Source: an uncultured Celeribacter sp.
GTDB lineage: Bacteria > Pseudomonadota > Alphaproteobacteria > Rhodobacterales > Rhodobacteraceae
Direction of reading: 5' to 3'
Assembly (NCBI RefSeq): GCF_963676475.1
Contig: NZ_OY781106.1
Span: 2,914,001 to 2,978,000 of the forward strand
DNA: 64,000 nt
A program made the translations under genes and the position numbers. Positions within the stretch are counted from its first letter, which is position 1. The number at the start of each line of letters is the position of its first letter. Below, piece by piece: positions 28,561 through 38,360 of the stretch. The notes below the pieces were generated by a model. That model saw only the letters and a list, made by a program, of their open reading frames with translations. It searched no databases and was not told the DNA's origin.

Positions 28561-29364
28561 TTAAGCTACTCTCTGCCCCTGCTGATCGGTTTGGGTTTTG
28601 TCATTTCTCAGCCAATAGACCATGGCAGGAGGCCTGCCGCCAAGGGCTGAGTGTGGGCGTTGGTGATTGTAGAAAACGATCCACTTTCCGACCCCGGCCT
28701 TTGCCTCTGATCCGGTTTCCCAAGCATGCAGGTAAACGCACTCGTATTTCGCTGCGCGGTCCTTCGGTTCAGGCTCCGCCACAGCCGCTCGATGAAGATA
28801 TTGTCGAGGGTGAGCTTGCGAACGCCCTTGCCATCCATCGAGATGCGCCAAGCCAGCACCTTGCGGGTGTGCCAATCCATAATGGCGACAAGATACAGGA
28901 ACCCACGGCGCATGGGCAGATAGGTAATATCCGAGCACCCGCTGACCGGCAGTGCATTCGCAAAGCGAATGTCACGAGAGGGGAACTTGGTTCGGACGTT
29001 CCACCCGCAGACCTCTCAGCAGATAGGGATAGGTCTTGTGCCCTTTTGCTGGCCTGCTGGTGTTGGGCTTTTGGTAGATCGGCATCAGCCCCATCAGGCG
29101 CATCAGCCGGCGTATCCGTTTCTCGTTCACCAAATGGCCGTCGTTACGCAGGTGCCAAGTCATCTGGCGGACACCGAAGAACGGCGTTTCTAGGTCCGCA
29201 GGACGCTCATCAATCCGCCGCATCAGGCCGAGGTTCTGCTCCGTCTCGCCCTTGGGCTCGTAGTAATAGGACGAACGCGCGATCGACAGCAACCTGCACT
29301 GCTGACCGATAGACAACGCCGAATTGACCGGCTCAATCATATCGCGCCTCACTTGCCGGTCCAT
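28561..29364 (-). pseudogene. IS3-family transposase OrfB, broken
   Basis: The start (SIGQQCRLLSIARSSYYY) and the end (KWIVFYNHQRPHSALGG) match IS3 OrfB integrases, but the reading frame is lost between them. A stop follows RPNQVPLS at 28972, where the family normally continues with the catalytic Asp region; extra bases with a perfect hairpin (28955-28971) sit there. The middle of the catalytic domain is missing between AWRIS and MDGKG. About 20 extra bases near 28760 shift the frame again. The element cannot encode its own full transposase. Confidence 0.85.
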
Positions 29365-29645
29365 GGTTTGAGCTTTCTGGACAAAAAATCGTTGGCCACT
29401 GCCAGCTCCCCAATCTTGGCGTGCAATTCTCTCACCTGCTCTTCGTCGATCTCGGGGGTTTTCCTGCCGCCACGCTCGAACACGCCAGCCGCACCTTCAA
29501 GCAAGGCCCGCTTCCATTGATGGATCATCGTCGGATGCACACCGAACCGGCTTGCCAGCTCGGCCGCCGTCTCCTCACCCTTCAGCGCTTCAAGCGCCAC
29601 CTTCGCCTTGAACTCAGGCGCGTGTTGTTTCCGTTTCGACATCAT
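29349..29645 (-). CDS. IS3-family transposase OrfA
   Basis: 98 residues. The helix-turn-helix (ALEALKGEETAAELASRFGV then HPTMIHQWKRALLEGA) and the coiled coil towards the C-terminus (EEQVRELHAKIGELAVANDF) are typical of IS3 OrfA. It overlaps the start of orfB in another frame, as expected for a programmed frameshift that makes OrfAB. Confidence 0.9.
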   Translation of the reverse strand: MMSKRKQHAPEFKAKVALEALKGEETAAELASRFGVHPTMIHQWKRALLEGAAGVFERGGRKTPEIDEEQVRELHAKIGELAVANDFLSRKLKPWTGK

Positions 29646-29759
29646 TCGACCATTGTCCTCGGACCAATGGCGGACAAGGTCTCATTCTCCTTCTCGTCGA
29701 AGATCAGCAGACAACAAATCGTAGCTTACGTCACTGTCCGAATTTCGGGGGGCAGCTCA

Positions 29760-30861
29760 TAACAGTTTTGTAGCGGGCGTAGAGAATCGCATCTGCTTCC
29801 GCAGAACTCACGTCCCTTTCAACAGTCAAAGTTCCGTAATTCGCCCGCAAATCGGCACGCCCCTGCGCAAAAACGGAACGCACTGTCGCATTGCCTTGGC
29901 TATATATCTTCACATCTTCCGAATTAGACTGAACTGCCCCGAGTGTCCGCACACCAAGACCACGTTCGTTGCCGATGATCTGAATACGCCCCGCTTCCAT
30001 GGCGCCATATTCCGATCCGTCGATCACAAAATCCGGGGTATCACCTGTCCCAGTAAGGGTAGAAACGGCACGCCCGGCTATGACGTCATAGCTTTGTGCG
30101 CCCCCCTGCACATTAATACCGTCGATAGCCGTCACCTTGCCATCCACGACATCGGTCCGACCGATCAGATTGATGTTGGAAACACGGTTATCGGCACCAA
30201 GCAACCCGTTCCGGCCGATCGTGACTGTACCTTGTGTCACATTCAGGCGCACATTGCTGCCGTCGACAACCGGCACGCCTGTGGTCAAGGTGCCGTTGCT
30301 CGCGTTGATGAAATTACAGCCGTTACAAGTGATTCCATTGGGGTTGGCAACGATGACACCGGCACGATCACCCGCAACTTCAATAGAGCCATTCAGAGAT
30401 GAGCTATTGGTCGACGTGACCTCATTCACAATTGTCGAAGCAGTGCCGTTTGTAAGATTTGCGTTCCCGGAAATCGTGCCCGCGATCTGAGTATTCACGG
30501 CATCCTGTGAGTTGTTCAGCACCACACCCTTTGAACTGACATCAAAGCGCTCGTATTGGTTTAGAGAAACACCCCCAGAATTGGGTGTCGCAATGTCTAC
30601 GACTTGGGGGCGAGATGACCTTTGCAGCGAAGGCGCAAAACCAACGTTGCCGTTTGGGTCAATGACAACTTCCTGAGCATAGGCCAACTCAGTCATCATC
30701 GGTTGCAGAGCAACCACCAAGCAGTTCAGAACAATGAAACTTTTCTTAAATGAACGCCCAAGTACTTTAGAAAAGCCGCCATAAGAAATGCCACGCACTA
30801 CAAAATCCCCAAATAAAAATGCCTTAGGCAGAGCGTTAACCAAAAAGATTTTGATTTTCAA
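29760..30861 (-). pseudogene. N-terminal fragment of a CdiA/FHA-type hemagglutinin, cut by IS3
   Basis: About 367 residues before IS3 replaces the rest. A long signal region (GISYGGFSKVLGRSFKKSFI, then a hydrophobic stretch ending AYAQ) precedes the two-partner-secretion domain: GVSLNQYERFDVSSKGVVLN, AGVIVANPNGITCNGCNFIN and repeated beta-helix turns. The nominal start at 30861 is TTG; a GTG at 30798 with GGGG upstream is an alternative. Full proteins of this type run to thousands of residues and end in a toxin. A toxin tail on the same strand abuts the other IS3 copy at 63736. No tpsB/cdiB transporter is seen nearby. Confidence 0.87.
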
Positions 30862-30964
30862 TCGTCTTGCGGGGAAGCTTATTCGATTGAGGCCCCCACG
30901 TAGTTCTCTTTAAGGCGCGGAACCGCGCCGAGGTTTCTCGATGCTCTAGAACTGGTCTTTCATC

Positions 30965-31777
30965 GGGATCGTCAAGTTATTGCCCTCCGCAGGGCAGTTA
31001 TGTAGCTCCGTGCGATGATCAGTCAGATTTCCGGACCGCGCCTGAAAGGCCACCGCTTTCCGCGCTCCATCATTTCCTACGTGGTCCGGGCGTATTATCG
31101 CTTCTCGCTTAGCCTGCGTGATGTCGAGGATCTGCTGGCCGAACGCGGTATCGTGGTGAGCTATGAGGCGATCCGGGCATGGGTGGGAAAATTCGGACCG
31201 CAGATCGCGAAACGGGTCCGCGCTACGCGCCCGCGGCCCACAGACAAATGGCACCTGGACGAGGTGGTGATCATGATCAACGGCGTGCGACACTGGCTGT
31301 GGCGCGCCGTGGACAGCAACGGCGAAGTTCTCGACATCCGCGTGCAAACGCGCCGCAATGCGCGGGCGGCGAAGCGTTTCATTTCACGGCTGATCGCCCG
31401 CTGGGGTGAGCCCCGCGTCATCGTGACGGACAAACTGCGCAGCTACGGCGCGGCCCTGCGGCAGCTCGGGCTGAACGTGGATCACCGGGCGCACAAGGGA
31501 CTGAACAATCGTATTGAGGGATCGCACAGACACACGCGAAAGCGCGAGAAAATCCAGGGCCGTTTCAAATCGGCAAGGCAGGCGCAAAGGTTCCTCTGCG
31601 CCCACGATGAGGCCGCCAACCTGTTCCACCCTCGCCGCCACAAGATGACTGCCTCCAGATACCGTCAGAGCCTCGCCGCCGCGTTCGAGCGCTGGAACGA
31701 CTGTGCGAAAAGCATAGCCGCGTGACAGAAGGTAGCGCACCCCCACTTTCGATCCCGGGAAACAAATTGACGATCCC
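30965..31777 (+). mobile_element. IS6-family insertion sequence, copy 1
   Basis: 813 bases with terminal repeats GGGATCGTCAAGTTATTGCC and (reversed) GGGATCGTCAATTTGTTTCC. It encodes an intact transposase. The 8-base flanks (ctttcatc and cacattac) are not direct repeats, so the present flanks are probably recombinant. An inverted copy lies at 39219-40030, and the two enclose the catabolic genes. Confidence 0.92.
31015..31725 (+). CDS. IS6-family transposase
   Basis: 236 residues. The DDE catalytic residues are visible in KWHLDEVVIMI, VIVTDKLRSYGAAL and NRIEGSHRHTRKREK. IS6-family enzymes move by replicative transposition and form cointegrates. The protein is full length, unlike the copy at 39.3-40.0 kb, so it could supply activity to both. 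Confidence 0.93.
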   Translation: MISQISGPRLKGHRFPRSIISYVVRAYYRFSLSLRDVEDLLAERGIVVSYEAIRAWVGKFGPQIAKRVRATRPRPTDKWHLDEVVIMINGVRHWLWRAVDSNGEVLDIRVQTRRNARAAKRFISRLIARWGEPRVIVTDKLRSYGAALRQLGLNVDHRAHKGLNNRIEGSHRHTRKREKIQGRFKSARQAQRFLCAHDEAANLFHPRRHKMTASRYRQSLAAAFERWNDCAKSIAA

Positions 31778-31894
31778 CACATTACTTTCCCGGCACGTCA
31801 TTCTGTGTGCCCCGCAAGCAGTGAGACGGACGGAGCAAAGCGGGCAGGTTTGACATCCTGAGGCGCAACCTTCCCTAAAGTCGCTCCAAAGAGT

Positions 31895-32326
31895 TCAGCG
31901 CACAACGTAGACCGACGATTTGGAATGACGCACGACGCGCGCGGCATTCGGGCCCAAAAGGTAGTCTTTGAGATCTGGACGATGCGCCCCAAGGATAATC
32001 AAATCCGCCTCGTCCTTTTCTGCGGCTTCAAGAATTTCATGGTAGGCGGTGCCGACGGCCACGATATGGCGCACCTGAGCATTCGCTTCGGCACCGAGCA
32101 CCTCTTCGACAAAGTCGAACAAGGTTTTCTTGACGCTCTCGCGGACCTCTTTGGTGCGGTTCTCGTCGAAATAGCCCCCCACCCAACTCATGCCATAGTC
32201 GGGGAGCACAGTAATGACATCGAGCTGCGCATTTTCCACCGCAGCAAGCCGTTGCGCGGTCTCCAGCACTTTGATCTCATCTTTTGGACGGTTCACATCA
32301 ATGGCACATAGAATGGTCTTGATCAT
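31895..32326 (-). CDS. Universal stress protein (UspA family)
   Basis: 143 residues. The start ILCAIDVNRP and the C-terminal nucleotide-binding pattern (LGAHRPDLKDYLLGPNAARV, then VRHSKSSVYVVR) fit ATP-binding UspA domains. Its start overlaps the stop of the TRAP permease gene by 4 bases. A UspA gene next to a TRAP transporter is a known arrangement; in one studied case the Usp protein modulates the transporter. Confidence 0.9.
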   Translation of the reverse strand: MIKTILCAIDVNRPKDEIKVLETAQRLAAVENAQLDVITVLPDYGMSWVGGYFDENRTKEVRESVKKTLFDFVEEVLGAEANAQVRHIVAVGTAYHEILEAAEKDEADLIILGAHRPDLKDYLLGPNAARVVRHSKSSVYVVR

Positions 32327-34938
32327 GCCAGATCTCCTTTGAGTTCACGCGAAGAGGCCGCCCGGCCACGTTGCAGGACGGTCACAAAGCCCAGAAGGAT
32401 GAGCGCAGGGATAAACATCAGCTCTTTGGGAAGCTGATCGGCGGGGGCCTGAACTGCAGTCAGACGCACGGGCTCGTCGCCATAGAAGTCGAAACTCGCC
32501 AACTTGTCGGACAGATCGGTGCCGAACATCGGTTCGTCCATGATCATCGTTTCGCCCTCAGGCATCAGCATCAGACCAAGCGTATCGAGGCGCGCGGCCC
32601 CACCCTCCTGTTCCGGCACGATCAGCGCCAGATGCAGTTCCTTTTCTTCAAGCGTGTCGAAATCCGGGCCGGTCACGACCACACGCAGCTGCGATCCGGC
32701 GGGGGCTTCGGCCAATGCCTCTTCGACGGCGGTGGGGGCAATGTCATGATAGGGCGATTGGATCATGTCCATGAAAAAGCCCGGTCGGAACAGGGTAAAG
32801 GCCACAAGCAAGAGCGCCGCAGTTTCCCAGATCCGCGACCGCGTGATGTAAAAGCCCATGGTGGCCGCCGTGAACACCAGAATGCCGATGGTCGCGATAA
32901 CAAAGACAATGATCCCCTGCACCAAGGTCACATCGATCAACAACAAATCGGTGTTGAAGATGAACACGAACGGCAGGGCCACGGTGCGCAGGCTGTAGAA
33001 GAAGGCGGTAAAGCCGGTGCGGATCGCATCGCCGCCCGAGACCGCCGCCGCCGCGAAACTCGCAAGCCCCACAGGCGGCGTCACATCCGCCATGATCCCG
33101 AAATAGAACACGAAGAGGTGCACGGCGATCAGCGGCACGATCAGACCCGATTGCGCGCCAAGCTCGACAACGACCGAAACCATGAGCGAGGACACCACGA
33201 TATAGTTCGCCGTGGTCGGCAGACCCATGCCGAGGATGAGCGACAGGATCGCCACGAACAGCAGCATGAGAATGAGATTGCCGCCGGACAGGAACTCGAC
33301 GAAATCCGCCATCACCTGACCGATGCCGGTCAAGGACACGGTGCCGACGATGATACCTGCGGTGGCGGTCGCAAGACCGATCCCGATCATGTTGCGCGCA
33401 CCATCGATCATGCCTTCGACCAGATCGACCACACCCTCTTTGACCTTTTGAGCCGCGTTGCTTTCGCCCCGGAACATCGCCTTGAGCGGCTTTTGCGTCA
33501 GCAGGATAAAGAACAACAGGAAGGTCGCCCAAAACGCCGACAGGCCCGGCGATTTGCGTTCGATCATCAGGAAATAGACCAGAACGATGATCGGCATCAG
33601 GTAATAAAGCCCGGCTTTCCAGAGCTTTGCCACATCGGGCAGCTCCACCACCTCGGCATTCGGATCGTCTGCCTCCAGTTCGTCGGCATCGGCGGCAAGC
33701 TTGACCAGCGCGACATAGATCACCCCGAGCAAGACGGCGAGAACCCAGCCAGAACCTTCCGGCACGGCAGAGGTGATCAGCCGGACCGGGAATTGCGTGG
33801 CATAGCACAGCGCACCAAAACCCGCGAAGAACAGGAACATCCCCATGATCGTGCGCCAGAGCGACACGACCTTGTTGCCAATCGTAGGCATGTTGTTTTT
33901 CACCGCTTCGAGGTGAACGATATAGACCAGAGCGATATAGGAAATGATCGCGGGCACGAAGGCGTGCTTGATCACCTCAAAATAGGAAATGCCGACGTAT
34001 TCCACCATGAGAAAGGCCGCCGCCCCCATCACGGGCGGCATGATCTGACCATTCACAGAGGACGCGACCTCGACCGAACCGGCTTTCTCGGCCGAGAAGC
34101 CAACGCGTTTCATCAGCGGAATGGTGAAGGTGCCGGTGGTGACCACGTTGGCAATGGAGGAGCCGGAGATCAGGCCAGTTGCGGCAGAGCCGACAACAGC
34201 GGCCTTCGCCGGCCCGCCGCGCAGGTGCCCCAGCGCACCAAAGGCCATTTTGATGAAATAATTCCCGGCCCCGGCCTTATCGAGCAAAGCGCCGAACAGG
34301 ACGAAGAGAAACACGAATTGCGTCGAGACGTTCAGCGCGATGCCAAAGACGCCTTCGGTCGTGATCCACATGTGTGACATCGCCTTGCGCAGCGAGGCAC
34401 CCGCCCAGCGGATCGAATCCGGCACGGCCTCGGACGACCCAAAGAACACATAGGCCAGAAACACGATGGCCAGCACGACCATCACCGGACCGAGCGTCCG
34501 GTAGGCCGCAATGAACAAAAACGCCAGACCTGCCAAGGCGAAATAGGCGTCGCTTGCGTCCGCGAGCCCGCCATTCGCGACGATTTTCTCGTAGAACACA
34601 TAGCCATACATGGCCAAAAATGCCCCGCCGAGACCGAGGATCCAGTCATACCATGGGACCGACGTCTTGGAGGCGGATTTGAATAAAGGATAGGACATGG
34701 CCGACAGGAAAATCGCGAAGGCGAGGTGAATCTGCCGCGCGTTGTTGATCATGTCGCCGGGCAGCACTTTGAGCCCGATCGGAGACGCCAGGAGCACTTG
34801 GAAAACCGACCACAACAGCGCAACTGTCGCAATCACCTTACCCAATGTTCCCGGCACATTGCGTGCGCCACTGTCAGAGGCAGCGACCAGTTCCTGGAGC
34901 TCTTCCTCGTTCAACGCCCGTTTTTCAGCGTCTGCCAT
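32323..34938 (-). CDS. TRAP-TAXI transporter, fused 4TM/12TM permease
   Basis: 871 residues from the ATG at 34938. It is a polytopic inner-membrane protein in which the small and large TRAP permease subunits are fused. The central domain carries TRAP signatures such as LILGMGLPTTANYIVVSSLM, APP-like PPVMGAAAFLMVEY and DVTPPVGLASFAAAAV. The C-terminal third adds more helices and a soluble domain. TAXI-type TRAP systems use such fusions for sodium-driven uptake of carboxylates. The binding protein is encoded just upstream; the Usp gene follows with a 4-base overlap. Confidence 0.94.
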   Translation of the reverse strand: MADAEKRALNEEELQELVAASDSGARNVPGTLGKVIATVALLWSVFQVLLASPIGLKVLPGDMINNARQIHLAFAIFLSAMSYPLFKSASKTSVPWYDWILGLGGAFLAMYGYVFYEKIVANGGLADASDAYFALAGLAFLFIAAYRTLGPVMVVLAIVFLAYVFFGSSEAVPDSIRWAGASLRKAMSHMWITTEGVFGIALNVSTQFVFLFVLFGALLDKAGAGNYFIKMAFGALGHLRGGPAKAAVVGSAATGLISGSSIANVVTTGTFTIPLMKRVGFSAEKAGSVEVASSVNGQIMPPVMGAAAFLMVEYVGISYFEVIKHAFVPAIISYIALVYIVHLEAVKNNMPTIGNKVVSLWRTIMGMFLFFAGFGALCYATQFPVRLITSAVPEGSGWVLAVLLGVIYVALVKLAADADELEADDPNAEVVELPDVAKLWKAGLYYLMPIIVLVYFLMIERKSPGLSAFWATFLLFFILLTQKPLKAMFRGESNAAQKVKEGVVDLVEGMIDGARNMIGIGLATATAGIIVGTVSLTGIGQVMADFVEFLSGGNLILMLLFVAILSLILGMGLPTTANYIVVSSLMVSVVVELGAQSGLIVPLIAVHLFVFYFGIMADVTPPVGLASFAAAAVSGGDAIRTGFTAFFYSLRTVALPFVFIFNTDLLLIDVTLVQGIIVFVIATIGILVFTAATMGFYITRSRIWETAALLLVAFTLFRPGFFMDMIQSPYHDIAPTAVEEALAEAPAGSQLRVVVTGPDFDTLEEKELHLALIVPEQEGGAARLDTLGLMLMPEGETMIMDEPMFGTDLSDKLASFDFYGDEPVRLTAVQAPADQLPKELMFIPALILLGFVTVLQRGRAASSRELKGDLA

Positions 34939-34965
34939 GTGTAACCACCCTGATATTTTTTTTTT

Positions 34966-34993
34966 GGAAAAGGGCGGCACTGATGCGCCGCCC
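34966..34993 (-). terminator. Hairpin between the TAXI and permease genes
   Basis: On the minus strand GGGCGGC, loop CATCAGTG-like, GCCGCCC is followed by TTTT. It lies after the binding-protein gene and before the permease gene, so it could partly stop or stabilise transcripts and give more binding protein than permease. Confidence 0.65.
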
Positions 34994-35012
34994 TCGAACT
35001 GTTATGTGCGGA

Positions 35013-35978
35013 TTATTCCATCCAGCCCTGTTCTTTGTAGTACTTCTCAGCACCCGGATGAAGCGGAGCGGAGAGACCGTCTTTGATCATCTCTTCCGGC
35101 TTCAGGTTGGCGAAGGCCGGATGCAGGCCTTTGAAGTCTTCAAAGTTGTCGAACACGGCGGACACCACGGCGTAAACCGCATCCTCGGACACGTCAGCGG
35201 AGGTCACGATGGTCGCGCCGACACCGAAGGTCTGCACGTCTTCGTCATTGCCACGGTACATGCCTGCCGGAATGGTCGCGGTCCGGTAGTAGGGGTTGTC
35301 GGCAACCAGTTCTTCAATCGCCGGGCCTGCCACTTCGACGAGCACGGAGTCACAGGCGGTGGTGGCTTCCTGAATGGAACCGGACGGGTGACCCACGGTG
35401 TAGACCATGGCGTCAATCTGGTTGTCGCACAGCGCCGCAGATTGTTCCGCCGGCTTCAGCTCGGTCGCCAGAGCGAAATCGTCGGTGGTCCAGCCAAGCT
35501 TGTCCATGACAACTTCCATGGTCGCGCGTTGACCGGAACCGGGGTTGCCGATGTTCATGCGCTTGCCTTTGAGATCTTCAAAGGTTTTCACGCCGGAATC
35601 TGCGCGCGCCACAACGGTAAAGGGCTCGGGGTGGATGGAGAACACGGCACGCAGGCCATCGAAGGGCTCACCATCGAACTGCACGACGCCGTTATAAGCG
35701 TTGTACTGGATGTCGGACTGCGCAACGCCGAATTCCAGCTCGCCTTCCTTGATCGTGTTCACGTTATACACCGAACCGCCCGTGGATTCGACCGAACAAC
35801 GCACGCCGGTTTCCTTACGGTTCTTGTTGACCAGACGACAGATCGCGCCGCCGGCCGGGTAATACACACCGGTCACACCGCCGGTGCCGATGGTGACGAA
35901 CTCTTCAGCCATCGCAGAGCCCGCAATCATCGCGGAAGCAGCAGCGGCAGCGAGGCCGAGTTTCATGTGTTTGGTCAT
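35013..35978 (-). CDS. TAXI-family TRAP transporter solute-binding protein
   Basis: 321 residues. A Sec signal peptide (KLGLAAAAASAMIAGSAMA) is followed by the TAXI pattern FVTIGTGGVTGVYYPAGGAI, ESTGGSVYNVNTIKEGELEF and GNPGSGQRATMEVVM. It works in the periplasm and hands its ligand to the fused permease. Known TAXI ligands include glutamate, glutamine and other small acids; the ligand here is unknown, though the linked aminotransferase suggests an amino acid. Confidence 0.93.
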   Translation of the reverse strand: MTKHMKLGLAAAAASAMIAGSAMAEEFVTIGTGGVTGVYYPAGGAICRLVNKNRKETGVRCSVESTGGSVYNVNTIKEGELEFGVAQSDIQYNAYNGVVQFDGEPFDGLRAVFSIHPEPFTVVARADSGVKTFEDLKGKRMNIGNPGSGQRATMEVVMDKLGWTTDDFALATELKPAEQSAALCDNQIDAMVYTVGHPSGSIQEATTACDSVLVEVAGPAIEELVADNPYYRTATIPAGMYRGNDEDVQTFGVGATIVTSADVSEDAVYAVVSAVFDNFEDFKGLHPAFANLKPEEMIKDGLSAPLHPGAEKYYKEQGWME

Positions 35979-36024
35979 AAGTGACTCCCCTTAGTGTTTT
36001 TGGTCATCCCGAGGCATCCTCGCC

Positions 36025-36942
36025 TCAGAGATCGACCACTTCTCCAAGCGCCCTGTTGTGACGCTCGATCTCTGATATGCGCTCTACAACATCCGGTCCG
36101 GCGTGTTGCGCAAGCATGGCCATGAGCATTTCAAGAAAAAATACCGTGGTGGTGTAAGTGTTAAAAAAGTTCGGAGTTTCCCCTGGAATGATGACCGAAG
36201 TGTTGGCGTAACGCAATGCGGGAGAGGCATAGCCATCCGTGATTACCGTGACATGCACCCCTTGATGTCGCGCAACCTCAGCCGCGTGGACCGAGACCCG
36301 CGCAGAGGGGGTCATGGTGATGACCAACATGGCGTCCCGCGCGTCCATCTCGCTCAGCGCTGAGCCGTAGGACGCCCCCATACGCCCGGCAAGCCGCCAT
36401 TTATCGCCAAGAAAATTGGCCATATACCCGGCGTATTCCGCAATCCCCGTAGAGCCCAATGCCCCCACGATCAGCACGTGGCGCGCCTTGTGCAACACCT
36501 CGACCAGATCCGCAAGACGCGCAGGATCGAGCCCCCGCACAAGGTCATCAAGGTTGTGATGGGCCGCCTCCAGAGAGCGCATCAAAAGCCGTTCTGATGC
36601 GCCCTGTTGATTCTCTCGAAGGTCCTTCGCGCGTGTGGCGAAGGTCGAAACCTTGAGAGAAAGCTGAGTGCGCACGGCTTCGCGCAGGGTTTCAAATGTT
36701 TCAAACCCCAGAGCGCGGGCCAGACGGCTGAAGGTCGCCGGAGCGATTCGCGCCTCCTCTGCGAGGGCTCGAAGCGACCGCGTCGCCACATCCAGCGGGT
36801 TTTCGACAAGATAATCCCCGGCCTCGCGCAGGCGCGGGCTCAAATCGGCGTAATGTTCCGCCAACCTTTGCTGATAACTCGCCGACAATCTGCCATCCCG
36901 CGCATTTGATGTGGTTCTCAGGAACTGTTTCAATTGTTTCAA
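36025..36942 (-). CDS. RpiR-family transcriptional regulator
   Basis: 305 residues. An N-terminal RpiR helix-turn-helix (LRALAEEARIAPATFSRLAR) is joined to a C-terminal SIS sugar-phosphate-binding-type domain (HVLIVGALGSTGIAEYAGYM). It is divergent from the aminotransferase gene and upstream of the TAXI gene, so it probably controls both directions. The reading start is a TTG at 36942 inside a tandem 9-base repeat (GTTTCAATT twice, 36927-36944); no good ATG is available nearby, so the start is uncertain. Confidence 0.9.
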   Translation of the reverse strand: MKQLKQFLRTTSNARDGRLSASYQQRLAEHYADLSPRLREAGDYLVENPLDVATRSLRALAEEARIAPATFSRLARALGFETFETLREAVRTQLSLKVSTFATRAKDLRENQQGASERLLMRSLEAAHHNLDDLVRGLDPARLADLVEVLHKARHVLIVGALGSTGIAEYAGYMANFLGDKWRLAGRMGASYGSALSEMDARDAMLVITMTPSARVSVHAAEVARHQGVHVTVITDGYASPALRYANTSVIIPGETPNFFNTYTTTVFFLEMLMAMLAQHAGPDVVERISEIERHNRALGEVVDL

Positions 36943-37022
36943 TTATTGTCAACTCTCGAACCATGTGTTTCATCATGCGTAAGGTGACCGTTTCAGGCGG
37001 CCTCTTCTCACCCGGAGCACAG

Positions 37023-38360
37023 ATGATGACGCATGTTTTCTACCGCAATTCCCGCACCACACCGCCGACGGCCGTCCGTGGCGAAGGCGCTTACATTTAT
37101 GACAGCACCGGCAAGCGGTATCTGGATGGCTCCGGCGGCGCGGCGGTGTCTTGTCTCGGGCATTCCGATCCCGATGTGATTGCCGCAGTGCAGGCGCAGG
37201 TCGAAACGCTCGAATTTGCCCACACCGGCTTTTTCACCTCGGAACCTGCCGAAGCTCTGGCCGAGCGCCTGATTGCCCATGCCCCCGACGGGCTTGATAA
37301 GGTCTATTTCCTGTCCGGCGGCTCGGAAGCGGTGGAAACCGCGCTCAAAATGGCACGACAATATTTCGTCGAAACCGGCGAACCGCAACGCACGCGGTTC
37401 ATCTCGCGACGCCAAAGCTATCACGGCAACACCCTCGGCGCGCTCGCGGCGGGCGGCAATGTCTGGCGCAAGGCGCAATTCGCACCGCTTCTCGCGGAAA
37501 CCTCTCATATCGCGCCCTGTTATGCCTATCGCGGACAAGAGGCAGGCGAGAGCCTTGAAGCCTACGGCCTGCGGGCTGCCAATGCGTTGGAAGAGGAATT
37601 GCTGCAGGTCGGGCCGGAGACGGTGATCGCCTTCATCGCGGAGCCGGTTGTTGGGGCGACGCTGGGCGCTGTGCCCGCTGTGCCCGGATATTTCAAACGC
37701 ATTCGGGAGATTTGTGATCGCTACGGCGTGCTTTTGATCCTCGATGAGGTGATGTGCGGCATGGGGCGAACTGGCACGCTTTTTGCCTGCGAACAGGACG
37801 GCGTGACCGCCGACATCCTCACCATCGCCAAGGGACTCGGCGCCGGGTATCAGCCGATCGGCGCCACGCTCTGTTCCGCCCGCATTCACGAGGCATTTGT
37901 GCAAGGCTCCGGGTTTTTCCAGCATGGCCACACCTATATCGGCCACCCGGTCGCCTGTGCGGCCGGGGATGCGGTCGTGACGAAACTCACAGAGGGCGGT
38001 CTTGTCGAACGGGCGGCCCGAATGGGCGACACCCTCGATCACGCCCTGCGCGCCGCGTTTGCGGATCATCCCCATATTGGCGACATTCGCGGGCGTGGCA
38101 TGTTCCGCGGGCTGGAAATGGTGCAAGATCGCGACAGCAAAACCCCCTTCGATCCGGCGCTTGGGATCAACAAAAAGGTGAAAGCCGCCGCCTTCGAGGC
38201 CGGGCTGATCTGTTACCCGATGGGGGGCACAGTCGATGGGCAAAAGGGCGATCACGTGCTCCTCGCGCCGCCCTTCATCTTGACCGATGATCAGGTCGGG
38301 GAGTTGGTCGAAAAACTGCGCACGGCATTTGAGAATGCCCTTGTCGGAGCCCTGTCGTGA
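37023..38360 (+). CDS. Class III (omega) aminotransferase
   Basis: About 445 residues. GGAG lies upstream of two ATGs at 37023 and 37026; the longer reading from 36906 has no support. PLP fold signatures: YLDGSGGAAVSCLGHSD, YFLSGGSEAVETALKMARQ, RRQSYHGNTLGALA, LLILDEVMCGMGRTGTLFA, and the PLP lysine in LTIAKGLGAGYQPIGA. Such enzymes move amino groups from omega- or beta-amino acids to pyruvate or 2-oxoglutarate. The 4-base overlap with the BKACE gene suggests that the product is passed to it, i.e. a beta-keto acid made from a beta-amino acid. Confidence 0.93.
   Translation: MMTHVFYRNSRTTPPTAVRGEGAYIYDSTGKRYLDGSGGAAVSCLGHSDPDVIAAVQAQVETLEFAHTGFFTSEPAEALAERLIAHAPDGLDKVYFLSGGSEAVETALKMARQYFVETGEPQRTRFISRRQSYHGNTLGALAAGGNVWRKAQFAPLLAETSHIAPCYAYRGQEAGESLEAYGLRAANALEEELLQVGPETVIAFIAEPVVGATLGAVPAVPGYFKRIREICDRYGVLLILDEVMCGMGRTGTLFACEQDGVTADILTIAKGLGAGYQPIGATLCSARIHEAFVQGSGFFQHGHTYIGHPVACAAGDAVVTKLTEGGLVERAARMGDTLDHALRAAFADHPHIGDIRGRGMFRGLEMVQDRDSKTPFDPALGINKKVKAAAFEAGLICYPMGGTVDGQKGDHVLLAPPFILTDDQVGELVEKLRTAFENALVGALS

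Larger units (their letters stand above)
28522..29759 (-). mobile_element. IS3-family insertion sequence, copy 1 (degenerate)
   Basis: 1,238 bases. The ends are imperfect inverted repeats: left TGAGCTACTCCCC, right end in reverse TGAGCTGCCCCCC, each followed by a GGACA at similar depth. It carries an IS3-type orfA and a broken orfB on the minus strand. The flanks (ggtttt on the left, taacag on the right) show no direct repeat, which suggests recombination rather than simple insertion. A second direct copy starts at 63737. Confidence 0.88.

Noticed and set aside
30914..30929. Short GC palindrome upstream of the hemagglutinin fragment
   Set aside because: A 7-base stem with a 2-base loop and no T-run; too little to call a terminator or operator.
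32371..34377. Long open frame antisense to the TRAP permease gene
   Set aside because: Composition is His/Arg/Asp-rich repeats typical of an antisense shadow of a membrane protein gene.
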